64,000 nucleotides of DNA from Thalassospira profundimaris (GCF_003326795.1 NZ_JPWI01000004.1:1-64000); one strand, 5' to 3'; shown: positions 7,997-16,398, counted from the first letter of the stretch. Program-made: numbers and translations. The notes: a model not told the origin generated them from the sequence alone.

Positions 7997-8965
7997 TCAG
8001 CTTTTGCTTTCGGTCGGCTTTTTCGCAGCTGTGGTTTTGGTTGCGGTTTTGGCCGTTGTCGCGCGCGAACGGGTCGCCGGTTTCTTGGCTGGTGCCTTTG
8101 CTACCGGTTTGGCAACAGTTTTGGTCGCACTCGCCGTTTCCGGTGATTCGATGACGTGCAGATCGCGTTGCGGGAACGGGATCGAGAAGCCGGCGGCTTC
8201 CAGTTCGGTTTTCGATTTGCGGGTCAGATCAAAGAAGGCCGGCCAGAAGTCAGCCGTCGCTACCCAGCCGCGTGCGGTCAGATCGACCGAGCTTTCGCCA
8301 AGGGTGGCGACAAAGCTCATCGGTTCGGGGTCTTTGAGAACGCGGGGATCGGACGCAACGAGGTTTTTGAGGAACTCAAGTCCGGCATCAACATCGTCGT
8401 CATAGGAAATGCCAACCTTGATGTCGAGGCGGCGGGTCGGGTTGCGCGAATAGTTTTTGATCGCGCTGTTCCAGATTTGCGAGTTCGGCGCAGAAATGAA
8501 CACACCGTCCGGCGTCTTGAGCAGAGTGGTGAATAACGAGATTTCAACCACGGTGCCCGAGACCGAACCTGCTTCAATAAACTCGTCAATCTTGAGCGGG
8601 CGCAGGATCAGGATCATTACGCCAGCGGCAATGTTGGACAAGGTGCCCTGCAGGGCCAGACCGATTGCCAGACCGGCGGCGCCGAGAACCGCGATGATGC
8701 TGGTGGTTTCAACGCCGAAATTCGACAGGACAGCGATGATGACAAAGACCAGCACGGCGTAGCGGACAATGCTTGCTGCCAAAGGTTTGAGTGTTGCATC
8801 AACAAACTTCGCATTTTTCAGCGAATGGCGCACAAGTGCCGAGGCGCGACCGGCGAACCACCAGCCGACAGCAAGTATGACAATTGCGCCTAGAAGATCC
8901 ATGCCAAAGCCGAGCGCAAACTCCTTTAGCATTACTGTGATCTTGGATACATCGGTTTCGATCAT
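7997..8965 (-). CDS. MscS-type small-conductance mechanosensitive channel
   Basis: This 322-residue inner-membrane channel would release solutes during hypo-osmotic shock. Three transmembrane helices lie at about 20-40, 60-82 and 88-118. The pore helix carries the family signature AAGLAIGLALQGTLSNIAAGVMIL, followed by the beta domain (FIEAGSVSGTVVEI, TPDGVFISAPNSQI) and the C-terminal alpha-beta domain. The last 45 residues are an unusual Lys/Ala/Thr-rich tail with repeated AK, TA and KP units, resembling histone H1-like tails; it would face the cytoplasm. It is transcribed alone, divergently from the OmpA-type lipoprotein. Confidence 0.95.
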   Translation of the reverse strand: MIETDVSKITVMLKEFALGFGMDLLGAIVILAVGWWFAGRASALVRHSLKNAKFVDATLKPLAASIVRYAVLVFVIIAVLSNFGVETTSIIAVLGAAGLAIGLALQGTLSNIAAGVMILILRPLKIDEFIEAGSVSGTVVEISLFTTLLKTPDGVFISAPNSQIWNSAIKNYSRNPTRRLDIKVGISYDDDVDAGLEFLKNLVASDPRVLKDPEPMSFVATLGESSVDLTARGWVATADFWPAFFDLTRKSKTELEAAGFSIPFPQRDLHVIESPETASATKTVAKPVAKAPAKKPATRSRATTAKTATKTTAAKKPTESKS

Positions 8966-9007
8966 TTGACCCTCGTCCGCTCTGTGTCTTGGTTGTATTG
9001 GTTGATA

Positions 9008-9025
9008 CTCATACGACGGTATGAG
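9008..9025. promoter_or_regulatory. Perfect inverted repeat in a divergent promoter region
   Basis: CTCATAC and GTATGAG flank a 4-base centre, between the mscS-type gene and the OmpA-type lipoprotein gene. It could be an operator for either. No regulator is identified. Confidence 0.35.
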
Positions 9026-9191
9026 AGAATAAGCATTACAGGTTTATGTGTTCTTGAAAAGTGTGTACCGACACCCATTTCTTTCTACGGGTATGGAACA
9101 AATCGCGTTTTCGGTCGTTTTGAGACATAATATTACCATCTTTGGTGATAAAGTATCCGCTGAATAACAACCTTCACGACAGGGGTAAGAC

Positions 9192-10091
9192 ATGCAGCTT
9201 CGTCCGACTATTCTTTGTGCACTTGGTGGTGTAGCGCTTCTGAGTGCATGTAGCAGCGTAGATAATTCCGGTACTGCAGCTATGTATGGCGGTAACCCAC
9301 TGACATACAGCAGTTCCGTATCTTCCGCGATTTCCGGTACCGAACCCGCAACCGCATTCGGCAAGGCGCTGAAGGCTGAATATATTGCCTATGCGCAGCG
9401 TGAAGCGGATGAATGGTACGACTTCTTTGATGCTGATTTCTTTGCCAAGAAAGCTGGCAAGGTCGTCGAAGATGAAAACATTCTGCCGGAAGATCCGGCA
9501 AACTGGCGTTTCTCGGCAGAGGAAGTTGCACAGAAACGCGCTGTTCGCGATGAACTGATTGCGCTTCTTGATGATGGCAAGCGCGAAGAAAAGCCTGATA
9601 CCGCTGCCGTTGCGCAGGCACGATTCGATTGCTGGATCGAGGAAAGCGAGGAAGGCTGGCAGGATGACCTGATTAGCCAGTGCTGGAAAGATTTCGAAGC
9701 AGCAATGGCCGAGCTTCGTGCGGTTGAACCGGCACCGATGGCTGCACCGGTTGCCGCCAAGGAAGCACGTCTGTTCACGATCTTCTTCGATTTTGACAGT
9801 GTTGCGATCACCCCGGTTTCCGAGCGCGTTCTTGATGCGGCTGCGGAACAGTGGGCATCCTCGATGGGCAATGTTGCAATCGTCGGTCACGCCGATGCGT
9901 CAGGTTCTGCTGCCTACAACCTGAAACTGTCCGAGCGTCGTGCGCAAGCCGCCCTTGACCAGTTGACCGGTCGTGGCATTAAAGCCGACCAGATCGACAG
10001 TGATGCCGTTGGTGAAGGTGATCTTCTGATCCCGACTCCGGATGGTGTTCGCGAACCGCGCAACCGTCGTGTGACGATTTCGGTCGACTGA
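9192..10091 (+). CDS. OmpA-family lipoprotein
   Basis: This 299-residue outer-membrane lipoprotein has a signal peptide ending in the lipobox LLSAC (Cys20). A middle region of about 160 residues is rich in Ala, Glu and aromatic residues and has no family I recognise. The C-terminal OmpA-like domain (about 190-299) contains FFDFDSVAITP, VGHADASGSAAYNLKLSERRAQ and PRNRRVTISV, the peptidoglycan-binding pattern of Pal-like proteins. It probably ties the outer membrane to the cell wall. The start follows CAGGGGTAAGAC, and a strong terminator follows. Confidence 0.93.
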   Translation: MQLRPTILCALGGVALLSACSSVDNSGTAAMYGGNPLTYSSSVSSAISGTEPATAFGKALKAEYIAYAQREADEWYDFFDADFFAKKAGKVVEDENILPEDPANWRFSAEEVAQKRAVRDELIALLDDGKREEKPDTAAVAQARFDCWIEESEEGWQDDLISQCWKDFEAAMAELRAVEPAPMAAPVAAKEARLFTIFFDFDSVAITPVSERVLDAAAEQWASSMGNVAIVGHADASGSAAYNLKLSERRAQAALDQLTGRGIKADQIDSDAVGEGDLLIPTPDGVREPRNRRVTISVD

Positions 10092-10116
10092 TTTCCGTCA
10101 TTTACCAAATCTTTGG

Positions 10117-10152
10117 CAACGAGGTGGCATCATGCCACCTCGTTGTTTTTTT
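10117..10152 (+). terminator. Terminator of the OmpA-type lipoprotein
   Basis: A long perfect stem (CAACGAGGTGGCA / TGCCACCTCGTTG) with a 3-nt loop is followed by seven T. Confidence 0.95.
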
Positions 10153-10264
10153 ATGTGCTTTTTTCCGTGCCGGACACTTTCGCGGGAATTACAGTTGAAA
10201 TTCGGATTAATCTGCATAATCTCTGCGAAAGATTTCGATACGTAAGAGTGAGAGGCGGGGACAT

Positions 10265-10909
10265 ATGATAAAGGCCATCAAGGCGGTCTTTTCGCGACGC
10301 TCGGGGGGCGTAATACTTGCACTGGCCATGGCGTCAGCAGCAATCACACCGGCAGCAATCGCCGCCGATATCACCCCAGTCGTTCCTTTCGAAAAATATT
10401 ATGCTGATCAGCGCGGGGATGGAAAATACCTGCGATTTAATGCCTTCTCCGGTGAAATTCCGGGGAAACGCATCAAGGCGCTTTTGCGTTCCGGGCAGGT
10501 GATTGGCGACCGTATTCTTCTTTCCGAAGATGTCGCTGTCTATTTCCCGGATGGCTATATCGTTCAGTCCCAGGCGCGGTTTGGAAAATATATCCCCAAG
10601 ACCAGTATCGAGCCCGGCTCGATATCCAAACGCGAACATCTTACTGAAAACCCGCGTTATGCCCTGGTCGAACGTTTCGATACGATCCTGGGGCGTGAAT
10701 GCGCACGCACCGAATATGCTAACGGGTTTGCAGCTCTTCGCATCAAGCCTGACGGGGTAGTGTCGCTGGTGCTCGAAACATCGGGTCTTTATGACCAGAT
10801 CATGGATGAGCACACCACGACCTACAATGTGACCAGTGCGGTTCAGCCGGTCTTTATCGGCAATCAGGGCTTGATGCCCGAGTTGATGGCAAAATGCGGA
10901 CGCGGTTAG
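10265..10909 (+). CDS. Secreted protein of unknown function
   Basis: I do not recognise this 214-residue protein. A basic N-terminus, an Ala-rich hydrophobic core and an AIAA cleavage site near residue 34 form a clear Sec signal peptide, so the mature form is periplasmic. Two cysteines (in GRECART and MAKCGRG) could form a disulfide. The mature part appears mainly beta, with a VYFPDGYIVQSQARFGKY segment. The ATG follows GAGAGGCGGGGACAT. It is a single gene between two terminators. Confidence 0.75.
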   Translation: MIKAIKAVFSRRSGGVILALAMASAAITPAAIAADITPVVPFEKYYADQRGDGKYLRFNAFSGEIPGKRIKALLRSGQVIGDRILLSEDVAVYFPDGYIVQSQARFGKYIPKTSIEPGSISKREHLTENPRYALVERFDTILGRECARTEYANGFAALRIKPDGVVSLVLETSGLYDQIMDEHTTTYNVTSAVQPVFIGNQGLMPELMAKCGRG

Positions 10910-10939
10910 GCTGATAACCATCCCTATGATCGAATGTAT

Positions 10940-10970
10940 AAAGGCACCGGTTTCCGGTGCCTTTTGTTTT
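10940..10970 (+). terminator. Terminator after the secreted protein gene
   Basis: AAAGGCACCGG and CCGGTGCCTTTT pair around TTT and are followed by a T-rich tail. Confidence 0.9.
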
Positions 10971-11004
10971 GCCGGTTGATCGGGGATTGATCTGAAATGG
11001 CAGC

Positions 11005-11436
11005 TCAGAACAAGCGGGGAATTTCAATAGCCGGGCAGCGATCCATCACGGCCGTCATACCATGTTTCTGCGCCTTGATTGCGGCATCCGGGGCCAGGAC
11101 TCCAAGCTGCATCCACACCGCTTTGGCGCCGATTGCAATGGCCTCGTCAATCACACCGGGCGCATCTTCACTATTGCGGAAAATATCGACCATATCGACC
11201 GGTTCGGCAATGTCGGCAAGAGTGGCAACAACCGTCTGTCCGTGGATTTGTCCGCCAGCCTGACCCGGATTGACCGGGATGACGTGATAGCCGCGATCAA
11301 GCAGGAATTTCATCACCCGATTGGATGGCCGTTCGGCCTTGGGGCTGGCACCAACCAGCGCAATCGTTTTTGTGGTTTCGAGCAAGGCTTTGATATTCTG
11401 CTCACTCGGGTTTTCAAACTGGGGCATTTGATCCAT
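11005..11436 (-). CDS. CoA-binding domain protein
   Basis: This 143-residue single-domain protein has the Rossmann-like CoA_binding_2 fold of the YccU type: TIALVGASPKAERPSNRVMKFL for the nucleotide loop, then VIPVNPGQAG and a conserved AVWMQLGV segment. Such proteins bind CoA in the cytoplasm; their physiological role is not settled. The ATG at 11436 and another at 11427 are both possible starts. It is divergent from msrQ. Confidence 0.9.
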   Translation of the reverse strand: MDQMPQFENPSEQNIKALLETTKTIALVGASPKAERPSNRVMKFLLDRGYHVIPVNPGQAGGQIHGQTVVATLADIAEPVDMVDIFRNSEDAPGVIDEAIAIGAKAVWMQLGVLAPDAAIKAQKHGMTAVMDRCPAIEIPRLF

Positions 11437-11623
11437 CCATCATCAGGGGTGATGATGTGATAGTTATATGTTTGCGATTGCGGTGCAACTGTTTGCGGTC
11501 AAGTGCGGGCAGGCAAAGACGGGAAGCCCGTTCTCGCGGAAAGTTGATGACGAGTTTAAATGACGTGGCCGGTCAAATGCGCTTTGAGTAACAGACAGAC
11601 ACACTAGAACAGGCTTTGACTGC

Positions 11624-12505
11624 ATGTATCCATGGCTTGACCCGTCCGGACGTTTTTCCGTTTTCAAACTGGCTGTTTTTATTGCGTTGCTTGTGCCCGG
11701 TGCCTTGTTACTCTGGCCGGTGATCGCGCAGGGCGGGGCAACGATTCCGGTCAAGGACGCGATCCTTCAAAGCGGTGACTGGACGATCCGCATATTGCTG
11801 ATTTCGCTTTTGATCACGCCGTTGCGCCGCATAACCCGGTTTTCAAAGCTTGTGCAGGTGCGCCGTCAAATCGGGGTCGGGGCATTTTGCTATGCGATTA
11901 TGCATCTTTGCCTGTATGCGATCAGCCAGAATCTTGATCTTGGCCGCATAGCAAGCGAGATCGTCTTGCGGATCTATCTGACCATTGGCTTTGTTGCGGT
12001 GCTTGGTCTTGCGGTTCTTGCTGCGACCTCGACCAAGGCCGCCATGCGCAAGCTTGGGGCGAAATGGGGCCGGTTGCACAAGCTGGTCTATCCCATTGCC
12101 GTTCTGGGTGTGGTCCATTTCTTTTTGCAGTCCAAGGTCGATGTCAGTGAGGCGACCCTGATGGCGGGATTGTTTGTTGCCCTGATGCTGTACCGGTTTG
12201 CGCACTGGCGCGGCTGGGCCTTGCGGTCTGCCAGCACACTGATTGTCATTGCGCTGGTTTCCGGGCTGACAACGGCGGGGATTGAATATGCCTGGTACGC
12301 ACTGGCTACCGGTATCCCGGCAGATCGGGTGGCAGCGGCCAATCTTGAATGGATGTGGCCGCTACGCCCGGCATGGAATGTGTTGCTGGTATCGCTTGTG
12401 ATGGTGGTGATTTACCCGTTTGGCCGGGACGGTGCAGGGCGGGCAATCATGTCAAATCTTGCAGGCAGTTTGCGTCTTAAGCCGCAGCACTCGCGCGGCG
12501 GGTAA
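11624..12505 (+). CDS. msrQ: MsrQ haem-binding membrane subunit
   Basis: MsrQ (formerly YedZ) is a b-type haem inner-membrane protein of about six helices that passes electrons to the periplasmic methionine sulfoxide reductase MsrP. This 293-residue protein has the ferric-reductase-like core with the expected histidines (YAIMHLCLY, WGRLHKLVYP, LGVVHFFLQ) and RRQIGVGAF between helices. It is longer than usual and ends with an extra helix and a basic tail. Its partner msrP is normally adjacent but is absent from both sides here. Its 3' end overlaps the convergent exporter gene by 29 bp. Confidence 0.88.
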   Translation: MYPWLDPSGRFSVFKLAVFIALLVPGALLLWPVIAQGGATIPVKDAILQSGDWTIRILLISLLITPLRRITRFSKLVQVRRQIGVGAFCYAIMHLCLYAISQNLDLGRIASEIVLRIYLTIGFVAVLGLAVLAATSTKAAMRKLGAKWGRLHKLVYPIAVLGVVHFFLQSKVDVSEATLMAGLFVALMLYRFAHWRGWALRSASTLIVIALVSGLTTAGIEYAWYALATGIPADRVAAANLEWMWPLRPAWNVLLVSLVMVVIYPFGRDGAGRAIMSNLAGSLRLKPQHSRGG

Positions 12506-13112
12506 GGGCGGTCAGAAGGCCGGCCCCGATCATCACACCACCCCCGACACGGGTCAGACGCCGCATGGCTTCGGGTTTGCGGAACCGTTCACGCAATGCA
12601 CCGGCCATGATGGCCCAGATGGCGACATTGACTGCGGCAAGCGTCACGAAGGTTGCCGTCATGACAATAAATTGCGGCAGGACCGGACTGCCTGCTGTGA
12701 TAAATTGCGGCACAAAGGCGATGAAAAAGACAATGCCCTTGGGATTAAGGGCGGTGACCACATAAGCCTGAAGGAACATGCGCGACGGACGGTTGCGTTT
12801 GGCATCAGGATTGTCTTGCAGAATATCGGGTTTTTCGCGCCACATCTTGATCCCAAGATAAATCAGATATCCCGCCCCGCACAGTTTTAGCACGGTAAAG
12901 GCATCTGCCGAGGTTGCAAGCAGTGCACCGGCGCCGGCAAGCGACACAGTCATTGCAGTCAGATCACCCAGGGCAACACCGGGAACCGTTGCCCATGCGG
13001 TTTGACGACCTTTGCTCAGCGCGTAGCTGACGACAAGCATGATGGTCGGCCCGGGAATAATCAGGATGACGGTGCATGCAACAACAAAGGCGAGCCAAAT
13101 TTCAAACGGCAT
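12477..13112 (-). CDS. LysE/RhtB-family exporter
   Basis: This 211-residue inner-membrane protein has about six helices and the RhtB/LysE signature: IPGPTIMLVVSYALSKGR at the first helix, then GAGYLIYLGIKMWRE and ALNPKGIVFFIAFVPQF. Family members export amino acids or related small molecules; the substrate cannot be read from sequence. I chose MPFEIW at 13112 because a GGAG site lies 10 nt upstream, while the ATG at 13142 has none. It converges with and overlaps the end of msrQ. Confidence 0.92.
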   Translation of the reverse strand: MPFEIWLAFVVACTVILIIPGPTIMLVVSYALSKGRQTAWATVPGVALGDLTAMTVSLAGAGALLATSADAFTVLKLCGAGYLIYLGIKMWREKPDILQDNPDAKRNRPSRMFLQAYVVTALNPKGIVFFIAFVPQFITAGSPVLPQFIVMTATFVTLAAVNVAIWAIMAGALRERFRKPEAMRRLTRVGGGVMIGAGLLTALTRRASAAA

Positions 13113-13208
13113 GGTTGTAACTCCGACAAATATATTATCCATTCACAAAGAACCGTCGGCATGATTGTGTCAAGCCCCCTGCAACCATGCATAGCGGTTC
13201 GCTTCCGG

Positions 13209-14003
13209 CTATTCGTGACGCCATTGCGGATGGCGCTTTTCAACAAAGGCATCGATCCCTTCGCGCGCATCATGCTTTTGCATATTGGCGGTCATGACGT
13301 CGGAAGCATAGCCATAGGCATCGGAAAGCGGCATTTCGATCTGTTTGTAGAATGCCTGTTTGCCAAGTCTTACCGTCATGCCGGAACGTGCGGCAATTCC
13401 AGCGGCAAGGACCGCAGTGGCAGCTTCAAGGTCGGCCTCGTCAACCACATCGGAAACAAGCCCCATGCTAAAGGCAAGTTCGGCGGGAACCGGATCACCT
13501 GTCAGCAACATCCGCATGGCGTGTTTACGAGCGATATTGCGGCTTAATGCGACCATCGGGGTCGAACAGAACAGCCCGATATTCACGCCCGGCGTTGCGA
13601 ATTTCGCCGTGGATGCCGCAACCGCCAGATCGCAACTCGCAACCAGCTGACACCCTGCTGCTGTTGCCATGCCGCGAACCCGCGCAATAACCGGCTGGGG
13701 CAGGGACACGATGCGCATCATCAACCGGCTGCATTGTGCAAACAGACTGGCATGCTGATCGCATTCCGATATGCCACCCATTTCCTTAAGGTCATGACCG
13801 GCACAGAACACCGGTCCCTCGGCCGCAAGAATGACACACCGGATGTCAGGGGAATTTGCGATCTGGTCAAACGCATCCTGAAGGGCCGTCATCATCGCCC
13901 CCGACAGGGCATTGCGCCGGGCAGGGTTGGACATGACAAGGGTGACATATCCATCATGATCATGCCGGATGACGAGTGGGGACGGGGCTGTTTCTGTGGT
14001 CAT
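13209..14003 (-). CDS. Enoyl-CoA hydratase/isomerase-family protein lacking the usual catalytic glutamates
   Basis: This 264-residue crotonase-fold protein starts at MTTETAP after GGAGGAACCC. The oxyanion-hole segments are present (NPARRNALSGAM, FCAGHDLKEMGG, GMATAAGCQLVASCDLAVA), and the overall pattern resembles the ECHDC3 subgroup. The two hydratase glutamates are replaced: GCQLVASCD carries Gln where hydratases have Glu, and FATPGV has Gly where the second Glu would lie. Classical hydration of enoyl-CoA is therefore doubtful; a different crotonase reaction or a non-catalytic CoA-binding role is possible. It is transcribed divergently from the anchored-protein gene at 14170. Confidence 0.88.
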   Translation of the reverse strand: MTTETAPSPLVIRHDHDGYVTLVMSNPARRNALSGAMMTALQDAFDQIANSPDIRCVILAAEGPVFCAGHDLKEMGGISECDQHASLFAQCSRLMMRIVSLPQPVIARVRGMATAAGCQLVASCDLAVAASTAKFATPGVNIGLFCSTPMVALSRNIARKHAMRMLLTGDPVPAELAFSMGLVSDVVDEADLEAATAVLAAGIAARSGMTVRLGKQAFYKQIEMPLSDAYGYASDVMTANMQKHDAREGIDAFVEKRHPQWRHE

Positions 14004-14169
14004 GGGTTCCTCCGTGATGCCTGTTGGTGGTGTCGTTTTTAGTTTTTCTTCTACAGGTGATCGTAGTAGAATTGCACGCAATGGGTCATCAATAAAACCC
14101 TTTAGGCGCATCGCATTGATTGTCGCCAGGATAATAAGTCAAACGGTCAAAAAAACCGTAAGGTTGTGG

Positions 14170-15081
14170 ATGAGTGATAGTGATACGCGGCGTCCCAGCC
14201 GGGCGCCGAGCCGTTTTGTGTCCCGCCAGAAAAGGCAGGAGGCACTAAGAACGCAGAAACCCGTCCGTGAAACGCCGATTAAACGGTTTGATCGGAAGGA
14301 CGTAATGGAGCGCGATCTTGAACGATATCGCGCCGAGGCACGCGCGCGCCTGCTTCAAAAAGGGTTTGATATCCCGGCCTTCCTGATGCCCAAACCCAAG
14401 GTTCTTGACGAAGACGAGGGGGAAACACCCCAGTCATCCGATACTGATTTCCATGACTATCGCCCACCAGTGATGATGGGCCCGAAACCCGCCCCTATGG
14501 TCAACGACAAGAAAATTGCCGAGACCAGACCCGAGCCGGTCCGAAATCCGGTCCGGCCCAAGCCGAACCGGCATGTGCATGTCCAGAACAAGTTTTCCGG
14601 GGCGGCGGCCTTGCATGGAGGGATGAATGGTCCGGTGGCGAACAATGCCGCCCGTGAAGCCGAACAGGCCGCAGCCATCGCACAGGAAAAAACGGCTTAT
14701 GACGACTATGTCGAAAGCCTGAATGGCGGTGCGACCTTGCTGGATCGGGTCCGAGAAAAGGACAATTCAGGTGACTTGGTCGGGGCGGAAGACATTCAGG
14801 GGCGGGTGGATGACCTCAAGGAAAAGGAAGTCCGTCAGTCGCGTATTGATCTGCCCGACAACACAGCAAGTTGGGCTGCGCGCGATGAACTTGATCGCAA
14901 ACGGATGGAGATCCTTGCAAAGCAGGAAATGGCACGCGGCAAGTCGCGTCGGTCCAACCGAAAGCCGATGACATGGGACAAGTTCCTGCCGCGTGTGGCG
15001 GCTTACATGATCGCGGCGGTTGCGGTCGGCTATGTACTGGTGCTGACGGTTAATGAATTCTCGGCAATTATCGGGAAATAG
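14170..15081 (+). CDS. Tail-anchored, proline-rich charged protein
   Basis: I do not recognise the family. The 303-residue protein begins with a basic segment (residues 1-50), has a Pro- and charge-rich middle, a helical section (about 155-270), and a single hydrophobic helix near the C-terminus (about 278-297, AAYMIAAVAVGYVLVLTV). With no signal peptide it should be anchored in the inner membrane by its tail, with the bulk in the cytoplasm. The start at 14170 follows AAGG; a longer in-frame extension runs back over the divergent gene and is rejected. Its tail matches that of the protein at 15335-15622. Confidence 0.75.
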   Translation: MSDSDTRRPSRAPSRFVSRQKRQEALRTQKPVRETPIKRFDRKDVMERDLERYRAEARARLLQKGFDIPAFLMPKPKVLDEDEGETPQSSDTDFHDYRPPVMMGPKPAPMVNDKKIAETRPEPVRNPVRPKPNRHVHVQNKFSGAAALHGGMNGPVANNAAREAEQAAAIAQEKTAYDDYVESLNGGATLLDRVREKDNSGDLVGAEDIQGRVDDLKEKEVRQSRIDLPDNTASWAARDELDRKRMEILAKQEMARGKSRRSNRKPMTWDKFLPRVAAYMIAAVAVGYVLVLTVNEFSAIIGK

Positions 15082-15334
15082 ACCGCTATTGTCGAATAGT
15101 TGCCGTAATCCCCATATATAGAAAATGGAAACAAGCTTTCAAATGAACTGTTTTGGGGCAGTTCATATGCAGATCGAAAAGAACACAAGGCTGATATAGA
15201 CGCGGGGCGTGAGTGACAGACCATCAATAAGGGGGCCGTCAGGATCGTGATGCACAGAATTGCATCATGGAAATGACCGGAAATTTGCGTTTACCCTTGT
15301 TGCAGGAGCCAGCGAATGACGCTGTGATATCGCC

Positions 15335-15622
15335 ATGATGAATGACGAGACTGGTCAGGAAGGCCGCCGCCCTGTTTATCTGCCCGAGAACCGGTATCAT
15401 TGGGCGTCCAATGATGAGGTCACTAAGCCTGTTGTCGATTTGTCGCGCGGTCCTGTCAGAGCGCGTTTCAAGCGTAAGACCGGTTCTTCCCCGACATTAT
15501 CGCCCGGCGAATGGATGCGCGAGAATTTACCGCAAATCGGGGCGACCGCCATTGTTGCCATTGTGATTGGCTGTGTGGTGGTGGCGATCTATACCGATGT
15601 GGCGGGCATTGTTCTGCGATAA
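15335..15622 (+). CDS. Small tail-anchored protein, paralogous anchor to its neighbour
   Basis: This 95-residue protein has a polar N-terminal two-thirds and one C-terminal membrane helix (about 68-90). The tail pattern W-x(4)-LP-x-I-x-A-x(7)-I-G-x-VVV parallels the end of the 303-residue protein just upstream, so the two seem to share a duplicated anchor. Function is unknown. The ATG at 15335 is immediately followed by a second ATG; neither has a strong ribosome site. About 250 bp separate it from the upstream gene. Confidence 0.65.
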   Translation: MMNDETGQEGRRPVYLPENRYHWASNDEVTKPVVDLSRGPVRARFKRKTGSSPTLSPGEWMRENLPQIGATAIVAIVIGCVVVAIYTDVAGIVLR

Positions 15623-15714
15623 TCCGGTTCACATTCCATTGCCAATCTTGTGACTTCTGGTGCGCAAGGTGAGCCTGTCGCCTGCTTGATGCGGGTTGCT
15701 TTTTGTCTAAAATA

Positions 15715-15734
15715 TTGACGTTAACGTAAACGTT
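15715..15734. promoter_or_regulatory. Palindromic operator-like site upstream of the thioesterase
   Basis: The site TTGACGTTAACGTAAACGTT contains interlocking ACGTTAACGT and AACGTAAACGTT symmetry and resembles operators of LiuR-like (MerR-family) regulators of branched-chain amino acid and acyl-CoA degradation. It lies about 70 bp before the thioesterase start and includes a possible -35 box (TTGACG). The regulator assignment is an inference. Confidence 0.4.
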
Positions 15735-15802
15735 ATGTCAGGCTGTGGTGTCTTTATCAATAAAGCCAAGACAAAACTGGCAATCTGGGGAGGCCCGCAT
15801 TC

Positions 15803-16243
15803 ATGAATAATTCCCGAACCCGGACCGGGATCACACCGGCGGATTTTGACGCGATCATGCGTGAAAAGGTTCCGTTTGTCGGTGACATGGGGGTCCGCAC
15901 CGAAAGCCTTGAACATGATACCGCCATTCTGAGATTGCCTTTTTCGGAACGCTATCTGCGTCCGGGCAATGTGGTAACGGGGCCTGCGATCTTTGCGCTG
16001 GCCGATATTGCGCTTTATGCGGTGGCCTGGCTTGTGGTGCCGCAGGCTGATCTGGCGGTCACGACCGAGGCTACGGTGCATTTCCTGTCGGGGGCAAAGC
16101 CCGGAGACCTGATTGCCGAAGCCAAGATCCTTAAGGCGGGCAGGCGGCTTTTGATTGCCGAATGCCATATTCGATCAGACGTTGATAACAGTCTGTGTGC
16201 GCATGTGATCGGGACATATGCGATGCCACCGGATCAAAAATAG
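15803..16243 (+). CDS. PaaI-type hotdog-fold thioesterase
   Basis: This 146-residue cytoplasmic acyl-CoA thioesterase-like protein has the PaaI/4HBT pattern: LRLPFSERYLRPGNVVTGPAIFALADIALYAVAW includes the central hotdog helix with Asp, followed by AVTTEATVHFLSGAKPGDLIAEAKIL. Substrates are probably aromatic or short-chain acyl-CoA esters, but specificity is not visible. The start follows GGGGAGGCCCGC. The palindromic site upstream suggests control by an acyl-CoA- or amino-acid-catabolism regulator. Confidence 0.88.
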   Translation: MNNSRTRTGITPADFDAIMREKVPFVGDMGVRTESLEHDTAILRLPFSERYLRPGNVVTGPAIFALADIALYAVAWLVVPQADLAVTTEATVHFLSGAKPGDLIAEAKILKAGRRLLIAECHIRSDVDNSLCAHVIGTYAMPPDQK

Positions 16244-16309
16244 CCCGAAATCGTGTGGTAAAATAATACCTATCTGTTTAACTTATTGATTTTAAATGAA
16301 ATATTCCTG

Positions 16310-16337
16310 TTGTTTTCCTGTTGAATGCTGGCATAAT
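16310..16337 (+). promoter_or_regulatory. Candidate promoter of rplM-rpsI
   Basis: TTGTTT and CATAAT are separated by 16 bases, placing the start of transcription near 16344, about 55 bases before rplM. Confidence 0.4.
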
Positions 16338-16350
16338 GCGCCGACTTTCA

Positions 16351-16371
16351 ACGAGGGACGTTTCCCTCCGT
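16351..16371 (+). promoter_or_regulatory. Hairpin in the rplM leader
   Basis: ACGAGGGA and TCCCTCCGT pair with a single bulged C around a 4-nt loop, between the candidate promoter and the rplM start. It may serve feedback control by L13 or S9, as is known for this operon elsewhere; here this is inferred from position only. Confidence 0.35.
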
Positions 16372-16398
16372 GGAACCCAGTTTTCGAGTATAGATATA

